Assembly: GCA_037349315.1 (NCBI GenBank)
Contig: JBAIAC010000026.1
Span: 26,875,501-26,939,500, forward strand
Origin: Chelydra serpentina
Taxonomy: Eukaryota > Chordata > Testudines > Chelydridae
Reading direction: 5' to 3'
DNA: 64,000 nt
Shown here: positions 47,299 to 58,983 of the stretch, one piece after another
Layout of the letters: every line of letters begins with the position of its first letter
Position numbering within the stretch: the stretch's first letter is position 1
The notes under the pieces: generated by a model
Seen by the model: the letters and a program-made list of their open reading frames with translations, nothing else
What the model was told of the DNA's origin: nothing
Databases searched by the model: none
Made by a program: the position numbers and the translations under genes

Positions 47299-50193
47299 TA
47301 GTGACATGGGTATAACCTCCATGTGAGGAAACATATTCCAGTTTGAGTAGTTGGTTTTTTTTGTTTTTGCTTAGTTTGTCCTTTGGGAAGGGGTTTAAAT
47401 TTAATTGAAAAAAAGCCATTTTTTTATACCAGAATAAGTATGGCCACATGAGGAGTTACATCTGTAGACAAACGCTTAGTCACTATATGTTTATGTGTAA
47501 ACTTCACACCGCACCCTGTGTGGATAGTATAGTGACAACAATCTTCGCTTTTATGAGCTTCTCACACACAGCTCCAGGCCTCCTTCCACTTCTCCCTCTG
47601 TGTAGAATCCCCTTCCCAAGCTCATCAGTAAAGCCACTACTTTTCTTCTCCCCACCCCCACTAAATTCCTGCCTGAAGACCACACATTTCTATGATGCCT
47701 AAATGACACTGACTTTTACTAACTAGTTTTAGTAACTGGGAACAGTGTTTATATGATAATAAAACCGTAACATTGGCCACAACTTGGTGGTAGAAGGTTA
47801 ACAAAATTGCCACCTTCATCTCCTTACTTACTTATTGTACCCATTCTCGTCCTCCTTTTTGTCACTTTTTAGACTTAAGCCCTCCAAACAGGGGCCAGCC
47901 CTTCCTTTAATTGGGAAAGCACCAAACAGAGTGTGAGTGCTAACAGAAATAACCCTGACAATAATAGCGTGCTATGTTTTATGTTTTAAAGCATTCTCAC
48001 TGTATATTTATGACTTATTGATTGTTTCTTGACACAGGTAGCAAAATACCATGTACTCTGGTTGCAAATGGTTATGTGTTCTTTTGCTGTTACTTTCATC
48101 TTTTCAGTGTGAGACATCATTCTAAAGTTTAGTATGTTATTAGCCAGCTACATTTTAAAGAACTAACTGGAGTGAGGAAATTTTTTTGTTGTTCCCCAGA
48201 CACAAAACTTTAGAACAAATATTTAGGTGGTGACAGATTATATAAAAGTGAACGTGATGATCATGCTTGCACCGACCACTGGAAACAGCAGCCTCCTATA
48301 TTCTCAGTGGCTCAGTCAGGTGTTCGTTTCAGAGTGCTGTAGAAGGAGATTTAATAGTAGGAATGAAGGGGTCTCTTTGGTCCTATTTCAGAAGAAATAG
48401 GAAAGGCAAGCTGCCAGTCCCCGCCAAAAGAATTGCTCAGGCAGAGTTTACTCTCCCGCCCCCACTGAAGAAGAAGTATAGAACATGCCACCTAGTGATT
48501 TCTGAACCGCTACAAGGAGTGTAAACTTCACCAGTCCCACCAGGAAAACTAGGCTAGAGGGGTGGACATCAATATCTTGTAAGCAGCCAGTACTAATGAG
48601 TCGGTTGGAGCCAAAAGCACTGCACGGTAATGCACAAGCACACTGGTAAGCCTGACTTGTGCTTCAAGAAACACCTGTTTCTAGTGGGCAGGCTTGGGTG
48701 GGGGAGCTGAACAAAGGTATTTGCATAGTCACTCCTACACTAGCACTACATCTCATTGACGTAATAGTTCCCATAGTAATACTTGCAGAGCCTTGGTCCC
48801 CTTTGGGGATGTAGCTGTGGGGATGTAGTCTTGGCTGGGCTGGAAATCCACTCCTGCTCCCTGTTCAGGTGAGATGAGGGATGTTCAGTGTGGTAGCTTA
48901 ATTTAAAAAACAACTAAATTTGAAGGTTTCAAGTGGGTTTCAGGTTCTTTGAAACTAAAATTCATAGGATGGGAAACTAAGCTTCTCTCAACCCCCTGTG
49001 AGCTAAAACTGTTCAGTTTCAGATATCTCCGGGAGCCCCTGTTGTACCCATGTTAGCATTAGTTCACTAAGTTGCAGCACTGAGTGTCTAGCACAAGTGA
49101 AGAAGGTATAACATGTCTGTACTGCGTAGAGGCCTCCTATCACTGTAATCTTGTAAACAAAAAATCACTCCACTCCAATATATTTTTCCTAGTGCATTAA
49201 ATGCATTTGATGCTACATGGTGAATTCAAGGGGTGGAGGACAAATGTTTAAGGCAACCCCGCCACTGAGCTTTTCAAAGATGCACTGTAAGTGGAAGTTG
49301 GAAGGTGCCTTGCATTATCCAAAAGCAAAAGAGGTGACTGGCAAGGTCAAACTATTTCTAGCAGCAGCATTTAAACTCTGGTGTGACTGAAACTTGAAAA
49401 GCCCTGAGAAGTCAAGGGAGAATGGTGTGTTTTATTTTTTTTTTTTAAAAAACCTTATGTGAAATGAGATTTTCCTCACAGGGAGCATAAAAATCAAAAT
49501 AGAAATTCACTTAGCTACTTAGCTAAGTATAACCAGTAAAATCAAATAAAAGACAAAATGCTGAAACTAAAATCACAGGGGAGGAAAAAACCCTAGATAT
49601 ACAATTACTTGAAATAACAGCATAGCCTTCCAGTTCTCTACAACAGTGCCAGCTCTGCTATATATTGCAGTTTACCTGAACCTCTAAAGTAACCATTATG
49701 ATGTATTGTGTGTCAAATATTTCCGCCACCGAGCTGCATGTATGGGCCGAGGTGGGCTGAGTAGGCACTAGGGTGTTGTTCCATCAGCTTCCGCTGACTC
49801 CAAAATACAAGAAAAAATCCACAAAGAGTAGCATGGTGTGAAATGGGAGTACCTGTCCTTGGGAGTTTCCATGGAAAGTAGTATGCTGGAATGTTTGGCT
49901 TGGAGTTCTTTGGCTGTTTTCCTTTACTGCTGAAAACAAAAAAAAAATCCTGATTTTAGTATAACTATTTCTTTTTCTAAACTGAAACATTAACTACTTC
50001 AGACCAGCATCTTTTCTCCACAGTTTCTGCTGCTCTAGTCTACAGTTATCCTGAAATCACTAGCATCATGAAACTTACCCTGGTATGTTCTCTGGGGAAG
50101 ATTCTCCAAGCCCACACACAGGAACAAACCTAATGCTGTTCAAGTTCTTACATTGCAACCTTCAGTGTGGTCGCTGAGTGTTTTCCAAACATC
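47299..50193. other. unannotated AT-rich stretch
   Basis: About 2.9 kb with no supported gene or repeat. Confidence 0.5.
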
Positions 50194-50204
50194 CATAAAA
50201 CAGA

Positions 50205-50293
50205 TCTGATTAAGTGGACTGTAGTCCACGAAAGCTTATAGTCAAATAAATTTGTTAGTCTCTAAGGTGCCACAAGTACTCCTGTTCTTTTTT
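50205..50293 (+). mobile_element. Hammerhead-like 89-bp insertion with 11-bp target duplication, copy D
   Basis: CATAAAACAGA occurs at 50194-50204 and again at 50294-50304, so the 89 bp between them is a discrete insertion. It starts exactly at TCTGATTA, the first core box, then hairpin GTGGAC-TGTA-GTCCAC, GAAAGC, AAATAAATTTGTTAGTC, AAGGTGCCACAAG and ends in a T-run. In the first box the second G (position 8 of the hammerhead core) is T. The duplication points to retroposition or another staggered-cut insertion. The Penelope-like relationship is inferred. Confidence 0.8.
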
Positions 50294-50304
50294 CATAAAA
50301 CAGA

Positions 50305-51885
50305 GTGTCTGTCTCATGTGGCTTATTTGTTCCATTCCCAATCTCCACTTTTTCACTGCTGTGTAGAGGACTGTGTAAGGCAGTGGTGAATCAGACCCTC
50401 TGTCCTTAAATGGCAGGTGAAGGCACACAGGAAACGCTGACCAACCTATTCAGAAAAGGCCTGCTCTATCCTGTTCCATATACTTCTGATATGTCTTCCA
50501 CCTTTGTCGCCCCCCCACCCCCAGGACAGTGAGATGAAAAAGGAATGATTTTCTATATCGAGTTTATCTGCTGCTGTTTGTGTTCCCCACTTGGCCATAA
50601 TCCCTTGAGAGTAACACCACATTTGGTTTTACAGGTGAAAATTATGCCACAACCAAGCTCTTTGGGACAGAGACCATGGCTCCCTGTCTGAACAGAAGCT
50701 TTTGGGGACTCTGAGCATTTCTGCAGTATACCGTAAAAGTTCTTTACTGATAAGCCATGACTTTATAGCTAATAGGGATAATCAAATACATTATAGTGAC
50801 ATTTTACATTTTTATTAGTACCACTCATCCTAAAGTATCCTATGTGGGTGGGTGGGCATACACAGCCCAACTCGGGTGGAAAGGGACAATCAGCTGTGTC
50901 TCACCAAATACCAAAGAGACTGGGGTAAAATTTAACACTTATCTAACGTATTGAGGGATTATAAATATGTACAGAATTTAAAATTAAGTCCTCATCTGAA
51001 ATATGAGTGCTAAAAACCCCTCCATTATACTCATTTAGGCATAGTTTCTTTTTTCAAATATATAAATGACAACTAAGCTCCTCACTCTGATAATATCACT
51101 CTAAATCTCTCCTAAGATCATTACAAACAGTACATGTTACTTCATCAAGCTTGTTAATTCATTTTGATACCCTTCCCCATGCTGAAAGAGAGGTGGAATG
51201 TTAAACAAACTGTTCAAAATTAAGAGTACAAAGTACTGACTGAGGGATGCATTTTCAAAACCACCCCCTCAGTCTGTACTTGCATGTACTCATTGTCCCT
51301 GCAATAAAACTGAAATTTTTATTGACAAGACAGTGCATTCAAATGGATGACTACCTAAATACGCAAGTTTGGGGCAAATATGCAAGTTTTGGCAGTAGCT
51401 TGTGAGGGTAATTTTTCACAGATTAAACAAAGATAAAATACTGTTGGTTTTATGAATTTCTGCCCGTTGGGATTTAAATTAAGTTCTTTTGTATAACAAT
51501 TCAGTTTTCTGGGAGGCAACTATTCTTTAGAATGCCTCTAGATGGTACTGCTACCACATGAACCATTTTCCATAGCTAGTTTCTCTTTCCATACATACTT
51601 GATTATTGGATTAACTATCAGAAAGCAGGATGTTTTATAGAAAAAGTCCACAAAATTCCAAGTCCTAATCTTCTAATAAAAAATGTAAAAGTTTTGAAGA
51701 TAGATGGAGAAAAATCTCAATATTGGTACTGGTGTTATCTTTAAAATGATATTTGTGTGTGCTAGGCAGCATCCTAGAATCCAATAGGAAATCTGCTCTT
51801 AATCCTGCTGGAAAGATGAGTAATGTAATGACTTGTATATCAGTGTGTGATCATCCAAAACAGGTAGGCTATTGTACTCCTAGGG
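50305..51885. other. unannotated AT-rich stretch
   Basis: No supported gene or repeat. Confidence 0.5.
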
Positions 51886-51957
51886 CATGATCCAAAGCCA
51901 GTCACTTCAAATGGACAGACTCCCCATTGAAGTCGGTGGGTTTTGGATCAGGCCCCC
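51886..51957. repeat. Short palindromic repeat, GATCCAAAGCC family
   Basis: GGGCATGATCCAAAGCC and GGTTTTGGATCAGGCCC form inverted ends around ATTGAAGTCGGTGG. Same kind of small folded element as at 9774 and 20344. Confidence 0.6.
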
Positions 51958-54221
51958 AGTCTACAGCATGTAGACATAAAGGAAACCTTCTCTTCTGTTA
52001 TAATGGTGACTTAATTTATAAACCCATGGCACAGAATCAAAGGCATAGAAGTTTCTGCCACACTTAAGCATTCACAGAAAATGTTTGTAAATGATCTGAA
52101 ATTGGCACGAGTAACTGGATTCTCACCATTCCTATTAGGACACGGAACTCTGATTATGTTAGTCATTTTATTTAATAACATTCTATTTGTGCTGCAGGAA
52201 AGTACCTTTCAGTGTAGAATGTAATTAGCTGACATGGCAGGATACCTCTTGCCATGATGCAGAGCCAAACCCTAAGTTCTTATTCAGTCTTCACTCATGC
52301 AAAACTCCTATTGACAGAAATAGAAGATTTTCTTTAATCAAAAATGATGCAAGTGCTTCAGGCTTTGGCCTGTAGATAGTCACTTCTCTGTTGTTGTTTT
52401 TTTATATTTCCTTGAATCTGTAAATACATGTACACATTAGTGTTTGGTGCTGTTGTAGGTCTCATTTATTGGAAAATATAACAAACTTTTAATATGAAAG
52501 ATAATGCTGCAGTCAGTATATCTTATTAGTTCAAAAAAATAAAAATTAGTACAGAACAAACACTGGATAAAACTCTATATGGTTTCCTAAAACGTTGATG
52601 AATGTTTCTACAGACACAAAATAACTCTTCCAAAGGAACTTTTCCTATATTTCAACAGAGTATTTGCTGAATCCAGAGCCTATATAGGATTCACTTGGAA
52701 AAAATGTGTATCGGAAATATAGGGCCTGATTCAATGCCTTTTGTGGCTTCAGTGGATTTGAACCACTCATAATGCATACCTGCCAACATCCTTCCAAAAA
52801 AAAAAAAAAAAAAAAAAAAAGGTAAAATATTGTAAACTTACACAAAACATTAGAAGCAGGTTCCTTGAAAATAAGTCTTGGGAGATCATCTGAGGAATCT
52901 AAATGTGGATCATCTGAATTAGAAAAGACGTCAGGAAGACAGATTATTTTAAAGCATTTTGGTGACAAGGCTATTTTTTTTTTTAACTAAACAGTCGAAT
53001 CACTCTTTCAGACTTCATGTTCTACTTAGCAGGTCTTAGCAGCGTTGCATGGTACCACAAAAACATCCACAGGACATTGTCCTGAGTCGTCATCTCACCT
53101 ACAGCCAGCTTTCCCCATCCATTCTCATTTCAACAGTTTTCAGACTATTTAAACAAGGGGCAGGATGGAAATAAGTTGATCAGTTACCACTGCTAGCATT
53201 TTCTAACCAACAGGAAAATTGCAGCGTACATGGACCGTAGCTTACCCCATATGCAAAAAAGAGACAATTAATCCTTTTTGTTTCTGGCAAAAACTAATAC
53301 CAATAACCCCTCCTCTGTAAACAAAAACATACTTAAAATTACATAGAAAAATCATTTTCACAACTTTTTGTCTCTGGGGGTTTCTATTTCTCTTCTGTTG
53401 TGTTGAATAAAGTCTATAATCTTTACAGAATACAGGCCCAACATTTTCCAGGTGGCTGGCTGTTCTACATTGTTCATTGAAGGAAACAAATTCTTCTCAA
53501 CTGGAAAAAAGAAAAACTGCTAATTCAAAAATGGTTGTTCCAAAATGTCCCTCTGTAATTACATTTGGGGCCAGACTCGGGGAAGTGCTCAGCCCTCAGA
53601 ACTTGCTTAGATGCCTAAGAGACCTGTTGAGTGCTCAGTTTATTGGAAAATCTGGCCCTTGATCTGTTACACTTAGTGAGTGATTCATGTCTCTTAATAA
53701 CTTACTGTGTACAGTCAAATCACCTTTGTTCCAGTGTTTCATCTGTAATGTGCCTGCTATCTAGAAAATAATACTTTATATTTATTTGTTTACATGTATG
53801 TCTGTCTAATTCTGTTTTTGGTAGGTTGTGTTTATTTCTGATTGCTTTTGTATTTGCATTCTTAAGCATGAGAATTTTATGTTAGTATGTTTCAACTCAG
53901 CTGCGGAGGGGTAGAAAAATAGAATATTTTACTATACAACGTTTGGTTGTGAACTGAAGGGGTTACCTTATTTGTCAAAAAGCCCTGTTAACACCATTAA
54001 TGAAATTTTGCTTACAAACACATTTGCAAGGAGTTTGAGGTTGCCGGTAATTCCCACAATAAAGAATCACTCTATTGTGATTTCATTTTCTCAGACCACA
54101 CGTGGCTTAAGTTGTTCACTAGTCAAAATATTTATCTGACACATCTGGTGTTGGAGCCACACCTGAACTACTGCTGCATCAAGCACAAATAACTAGGTCT
54201 TCTCACATGCACCCACTCACA
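51958..54221. other. unannotated AT-rich stretch with poly(A)
   Basis: No supported gene. A run of about 25 A lies at 52796-52820. Confidence 0.5.
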
Positions 54222-54290
54222 TCCTTATTCAGCAAGTCCCATTGACCACTGATTCACTTGTTTAAAGTTACGCATATGCCTAAGTACATT
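54222..54290. repeat. Short folded repeat
   Basis: CCTTATTCAGCAAG and TACATTGAATCATCTGAG flank TTAAAGTTACGCATATGCCTAAG. It resembles a small MITE family whose theme is AAGCACATGCTTAACTTTAAGC. A related piece is near 31826-31865. Confidence 0.45.
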
Positions 54291-56398
54291 GAATCATCTG
54301 AGCTTGAGAGAGAGGGTCTGAAAAAGTGTGACCAATGGAAGTGTGGCTCCAAAGCCTTGCTGTTGTTAGTAGTAGTAGTAGTACGAGAGAATCAGGAAAA
54401 AGCCAACCTGCCACAGGACTTGGAGTTCACTAGCCATTAAACTGAATGGGTCGGGAAGTCTCATCCCTTGCTTTTTTGTGGGACCCAAAGTCCTCCTTTC
54501 TGAGGGGGCAAATTGAAAGCTGCTTTGTGCCATGAACATGATAGAGCTCATTGGTCCCTCCAACATCTTCTTGCAAGCATCTTCACAGAAAGCTCCAATT
54601 TTGCCCATTGCTGGGGAATCTGAATATAGACCTATTGTTATCCCAGCCCTTGACTAAGCCACCCAACAAATGTTCCCCAGACATTTTGATCCTAACTTTG
54701 TGCGAGACTCTGTCATTGCTGATGGTCATTTGCTGTGTATGTGTGCTTTGTGTCTGATCATCTGATATTTTAGGGCAGACTTGCTCAGTATTCTTACTGA
54801 CAAAACTAAGTTTTCCAAGATTCAAAAGTGTTTAGATTTTTCTAAAGGTAGCCAACTGTTTGTTTGTTGCATGTATGAATTATTAAAGATTTCTGTACAA
54901 TTATAAGCATTTGTTCAAATTGTGTATTACGAGCCTAAAATTCTTTCATCTGCTTATAGCTATGACCACAGTGTTTGCACCTGCAGGAGGTCATCGTCTT
55001 TGTAACGTTAATCTTTAAACTAATCCAGCTCTCACCCTCTAATTTATGTGCCTTGCATACTAATCACATTATTTTTGACTCCTTTTATAGCTGCGTGGAA
55101 ATGACACAACCTACTTTAGTATTCTTTAGTCTTTAACAAGTGAGACTGGGAATTGAGGAATAATCAGTAATGGTTATCTGCCTTTCCTATTTAAGAACAA
55201 TAATGATGTTCACTCATCCTGAACAAGGCCTTTAATTAATCATTGTAGTTATGCAGGTTGAAGTCCCATTGTTACCATCACTGAAGCATAACAGTAATAT
55301 AAACTCCTGCTTAAGTGCTTTTGTTCTGTGAAATAAATCTTTACAGCCATTCCTCATTTATTAAAAGTAGAACCCTGGCCCGTTATTGTAATAAAAATAT
55401 AATATTTTCAAATAAAAGTGTATTTGTATTATCATTTGTGGCTCACAGCTATAATTTCCATTTAGCTGAATGTTTAGGTACATTGTGTGTTTGTGTACAC
55501 TCAAAAAACATCAGCTTTTATTATCACCCTTTCCTTAAAGAACTAACCCTCCATGTATAATCTTTCATTAGACTTCACAATGGGTAGCTGAAATTGCACA
55601 AGGCACCACATAAATCTCAGTTTCTTTTGATATTTGGCTATATACATATTTTAAATGGAAACCGGGGACACCACAGAGCCACCTGCATTACTTCAAGTGC
55701 TAGTACCTTTATTTGCTATTGACTGCAATGTAATATTCATTTCTAACTTGGAAGCTGAGGAAATAGCCTAATTATATTAAATGCTGCCTAGCACACTGTC
55801 TCTCGCCAAGTGAATAATTTAAAAGAAATGAGTAATCACATTCTTATGGGAGCCACATCTCCACTCATAATGTGAAGTCCCCATCAAAGTGGCTCCACAT
55901 TCACACCTTTCTATTGTCAGACACAGGAGCAGATATAAATGCATCCCCTTGCATAGGACGAACTGTAGAACATGCAACTGTGCAGCTGGATTTTCCAAAG
56001 AGCAGAAGCAGAAATGTGCAGGGAATCAAGCACCTGAAGTTTCTGATGAGGAAGATATATAGAAAAAATACCTCTCTTTGATTGTCCAAACTCTTTTGAT
56101 CTTTTTGGAGGGGCTGGTGCACGTGAGGTTTGAAGTGTGTCACACAGCACCTTGTTCATAGAAGCACTGAATCATTGTTAATCACTATTACTATTTGAAA
56201 CATATTTATCGGGGTGCCAGGTAAAGTCTGGGTCAGTTGCTACATTGCTCATAGTTACATTGCTCATGTTTTTGCCATGTTTTTAATTAGACACAAAGAG
56301 CACACAAAACATGGAAGTATGTTCAGATAAAGTATCCTTCACTTTCCATCCAAAATGGTTTTCCAACATTGCCAGACAACACGTTAACGAGCTGCAAA
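54291..56398. other. unannotated AT-rich stretch
   Basis: No supported gene. A short AGT trinucleotide run lies at about 54368-54382. Confidence 0.5.
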
Positions 56399-56427
56399 GT
56401 GTGTGTGTGTGAGAGAGAGAGAGAGAG
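56399..56427. repeat. (GT)n(GA)n microsatellite
   Basis: About six GT units followed by about eight GA units. Confidence 0.95.
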
Positions 56428-56552
56428 TTTTGAACACTGTTTAACTGAAAATGGAAAAAAGGTTCGAATGGTGACTTTGTGCTTACAGACTGGCCTGGGA
56501 CTCCGGCGGTCTGAGTACAATGGCTCTTCCACAAAGAACATCTACTGTTAGG

Positions 56553-56630
56553 CAAGTGGCTTAATTTTAGAGATTCTGTTACCTGTTTGTGAAACAGGGA
56601 CGATACTTCCCACTGTGGGGAGAGAGGCAA
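56553..56630 (+). repeat. MIR-like ancient repeat fragment
   Basis: GCAAGTGGCTTAATTTTAGAG...TTACCTGTTTGTGAAACAGGGACGATACTTCC follows the MIR/L2 pattern (GTGGCTTAACCTCTCTG..CATCTGTAAAATGGGGATAATA). Strongly decayed. Confidence 0.45.
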
Positions 56631-57204
56631 CATTGCATGGATATATTAATGATGGCTGCATTCTGAGTGTTTCACAATCCATTAGGCGTATTATAGGGGA
56701 AAACATTGTATTGACCTCTATGTATGAAAAGTAAATCTCACTTTTAATGCTGAGGTTTGGATAGGTGGTCTCATTTTGCATTAAAATCACTGAGAAACCT
56801 TTTCCAAATATATTTTTGTCTCTTTTTAATTAAAGGTTTTTCCGCATCCCCATTTTCTTGATCTCTTTTCAACAGTCCTATAATATTTTTATGGACTTGC
56901 CTTTCCAGGGGCAAGCACAAAGTGAGGCAGATACTCTGAACAAGGGGATATCAAAGAATGAATTTCCCCTGATGCTTTAACCACATGAAAGCTCTCCAAA
57001 TGTATCCCCCTGCTCCTCTGAGTAGTTTGTATAATGAGATCGGTAGCAGTGAACACTAACATCTCCCTGTTCCATTTGCGGCTGCTAGGAGCTAAAGGAT
57101 CACTGTGCTATGGTAATGATTCCGTTTGAAAAGGGAATAGTTGCCACGGCACCCTTTCTTCTTTCTACATGTAATTTGTTATGCGCTGACAGCGTGATCA
57201 GCTC

Positions 57205-57300
57205 TAGACAAAAAAGATACAGTCCCTGCCCCAAGAGCTTACAATCTGAGAGACAAAGATCAGACAACAGAGACAGGGAGGCCCAAAGGATGGAGATGAA
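57205..57300 (+). repeat. Ancient dispersed repeat fragment
   Basis: CAGTCCCTGCCCCAAGAGCTTACAATCTGAGAGACAAA matches a widespread amniote repeat motif that I recognise but cannot name. The 153-codon minus-strand frame covering it (57100-57561) has no domain and is chance. Confidence 0.55.
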
Positions 57301-57844
57301 TTTAGGGTTTGGGGAGGGGAGGGGAATAGGGAATTCGAGTAGTGATGGCTTACTGACAGCATGGTTAGCATCGCTGAGAAGAGAGATTTGAATGGAGAGG
57401 GTGGGTGCTTGCCACACTTGGAAAAGAAGGTCATTACAGTCACTGGGTGTAGTGTGGAGGATGGCAGAAGCACAAGAATGATAGAAGTACTGCCATTCGG
57501 TGCATGTGAGGCACTCTAAACTAAAGGCAGGGTTGGGAGTAATATACAGGCACAGAAACACTCTCCTGAGAATCTGAACAGCACTGTAATAAGACTGAAA
57601 CAGTCTCTTACAGGAACTTCTCCTGAAGTATCTTTAACTCCCCAGAGCAGGGCTCTCCCATCTACACACGGCAGTAACTTGCCCTGAACCTGCCTAGGAT
57701 TGGCCTTCTCTAATTGTCCAACAGTTTGCCGAATAAAGAGGAAAAGACCCCTGTAGGGGTTTCAGGCCCCCTCTGGGGCGGCTGGGGACCAGACCGCCCC
57801 GCTATATCGTCACGGTTTCGGGGAATAAGCACAGTTAACAGTGA

Positions 57845-58097
57845 GCCCGGGCCCTTGGTCAGGGCGGGGCAAGAAGCAACTACAGCTCAGGCCCTTCAGC
57901 AGGGGCTGAGCAACCAGTACGTCAATATGCCCTGGCCCTTGGTCAGGGCGGGGCAAGAATCAATTACAGCTCAGGCCCTTAAGCAGGGGCCGAGCAATCA
58001 GTAAGTCAGTATGCCCTGGCCCTTGGTCAGGGCGGGGCAAGAAGCAGTTCACAGCTCAGGCCCTTAAGCAGGGGCTGAGCAATCACCAAGTCAGTAG
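57845..58097. repeat. 84-bp tandem repeat, three copies
   Basis: Copies start at 57845, 57929 and 58013. Each carries CCCTTGGTCAGGGCGGGGCAAG, then CAGCTCAGGCCCTT.AGCAGGGGC and GAGCAA. The first two are exactly 84 bp long. They lie inside the LTR and may be duplicated promoter or enhancer sequence (inference). Confidence 0.92.
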
Positions 58098-58423
58098 CAA
58101 GCCCAGGTCCTGGCTCTGGAGAACCTGGGAGAGGGGGAGACTGCCACCCACACGTTGGGTGGCGGGGGGGACGCAGGCCCACCCACTCCACTGCGTCCCA
58201 GCCCAGGGCCCTAGCAGCGGCAGAAAAACCCGCTGCTGAGTCAGTGGGGATCCTGGCCGCAACACACTGACCTTGGCTCTGGCAGTGCTGCAGCCAGACT
58301 AGAGTTGGCTGCCCCCAGGCTACTTCCACCTTCCCCCTCTCCGGGTACCTGGACCAGGGGGGCGCCCTCCAGGAGGTCGCAGACCATCGGCACCTCGGCG
58401 TCTACGGCGGGCGGCAGGCTCAT

Positions 58424-58744
58424 CGGGGTAGCGGGCCGGCAGCGGGCCTGGCAGCTCGTCGGGGTAGCGGGCCGGCGGCGGGCCTGGCAGCTCCTCGGGG
58501 TAGCGGGCCGGCGGCAGGCCCGGCAGCTCCTCGGGGGAGCGGGCCGGCGGCAGGCCCGGCAGCTCCTCGGGGTAGCGGGCCGGCGGCGGGCCTGGCAGCT
58601 CCTCGGGGTAGCGGGCCGGCGGCGGGCCTGGCAGCTCCTCGGGGGAGCGGGCCGGCGGCGGGCCTGGCAGCTCCTCGGGGGAGCGGGCCGGCGGCGGGCC
58701 TGGCAGCTCCTCGGGGGAGCGGGCTGGCGGCGGGCTTGGCTGGC
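58424..58744. repeat. 36-bp GC-rich minisatellite, about nine copies
   Basis: The unit starts CGGGGTAGCGGGCCGGC and ends CCTGGCAGCTCCT, with variants GGGGGAG for GGGGTAG and GGCAGGCC for GGCGGGCC. Because 36 is a multiple of three and the unit has no stop, long frames stay open: the minus strand reads PPARYPEELPGP or PPARSPEELPGP repeated. No flanking coding sequence supports a protein. CpG-rich. Confidence 0.95.
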
Positions 58745-58983
58745 CCGGCCAGGCCTCCGGTCGGCTGCTGGGCACCGGGGTCTCCCAGCAGGGAGCTGGA
58801 CATCTGGCCTCTCCGGTGGCTGCCGCCCAACTGCGGTCTGAGGGCCGGCTTTTCTACTTCCTGTGCCGCCCCCTGACCCTTGGGGGGCGGGGCCAGGATT
58901 CTCCGGCTCCGCCCACTTAGGCGTCCGGGAAGGTTTCTCTCTCTCTGGGGCGGCTGGGGACCAGACCGCCTCGCTACAACCCC

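Larger units (their letters stand above)
57752..58978. mobile_element. Solo LTR, 1227 bp, with internal tandem arrays
   Basis: It begins TGTAGGGGTTTC and ends CTCGCTACA (TG...CA). A perfect 5-bp duplication, ACCCC, flanks it at 57747-57751 and 58979-58983. There are no internal genes, so it is a recombined LTR. A perfect 28-bp direct repeat occurs near both ends (57771-57798 and 58943-58970). Two tandem arrays lie between. Minus-strand frames of up to 249 codons come from the GC-rich array and are not genes. The parent family and strand are not resolved. Confidence 0.82.

Noticed and set aside
56369..56551. CRISPR-like or coding signal around the GT/GA run
   Set aside because: It is a simple microsatellite with no spacers. 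The frame through it reads only Arg-Glu repeats.
57100..57561. 153-codon minus-strand frame
   Set aside because: It covers an ancient dispersed repeat and has no recognisable protein features.
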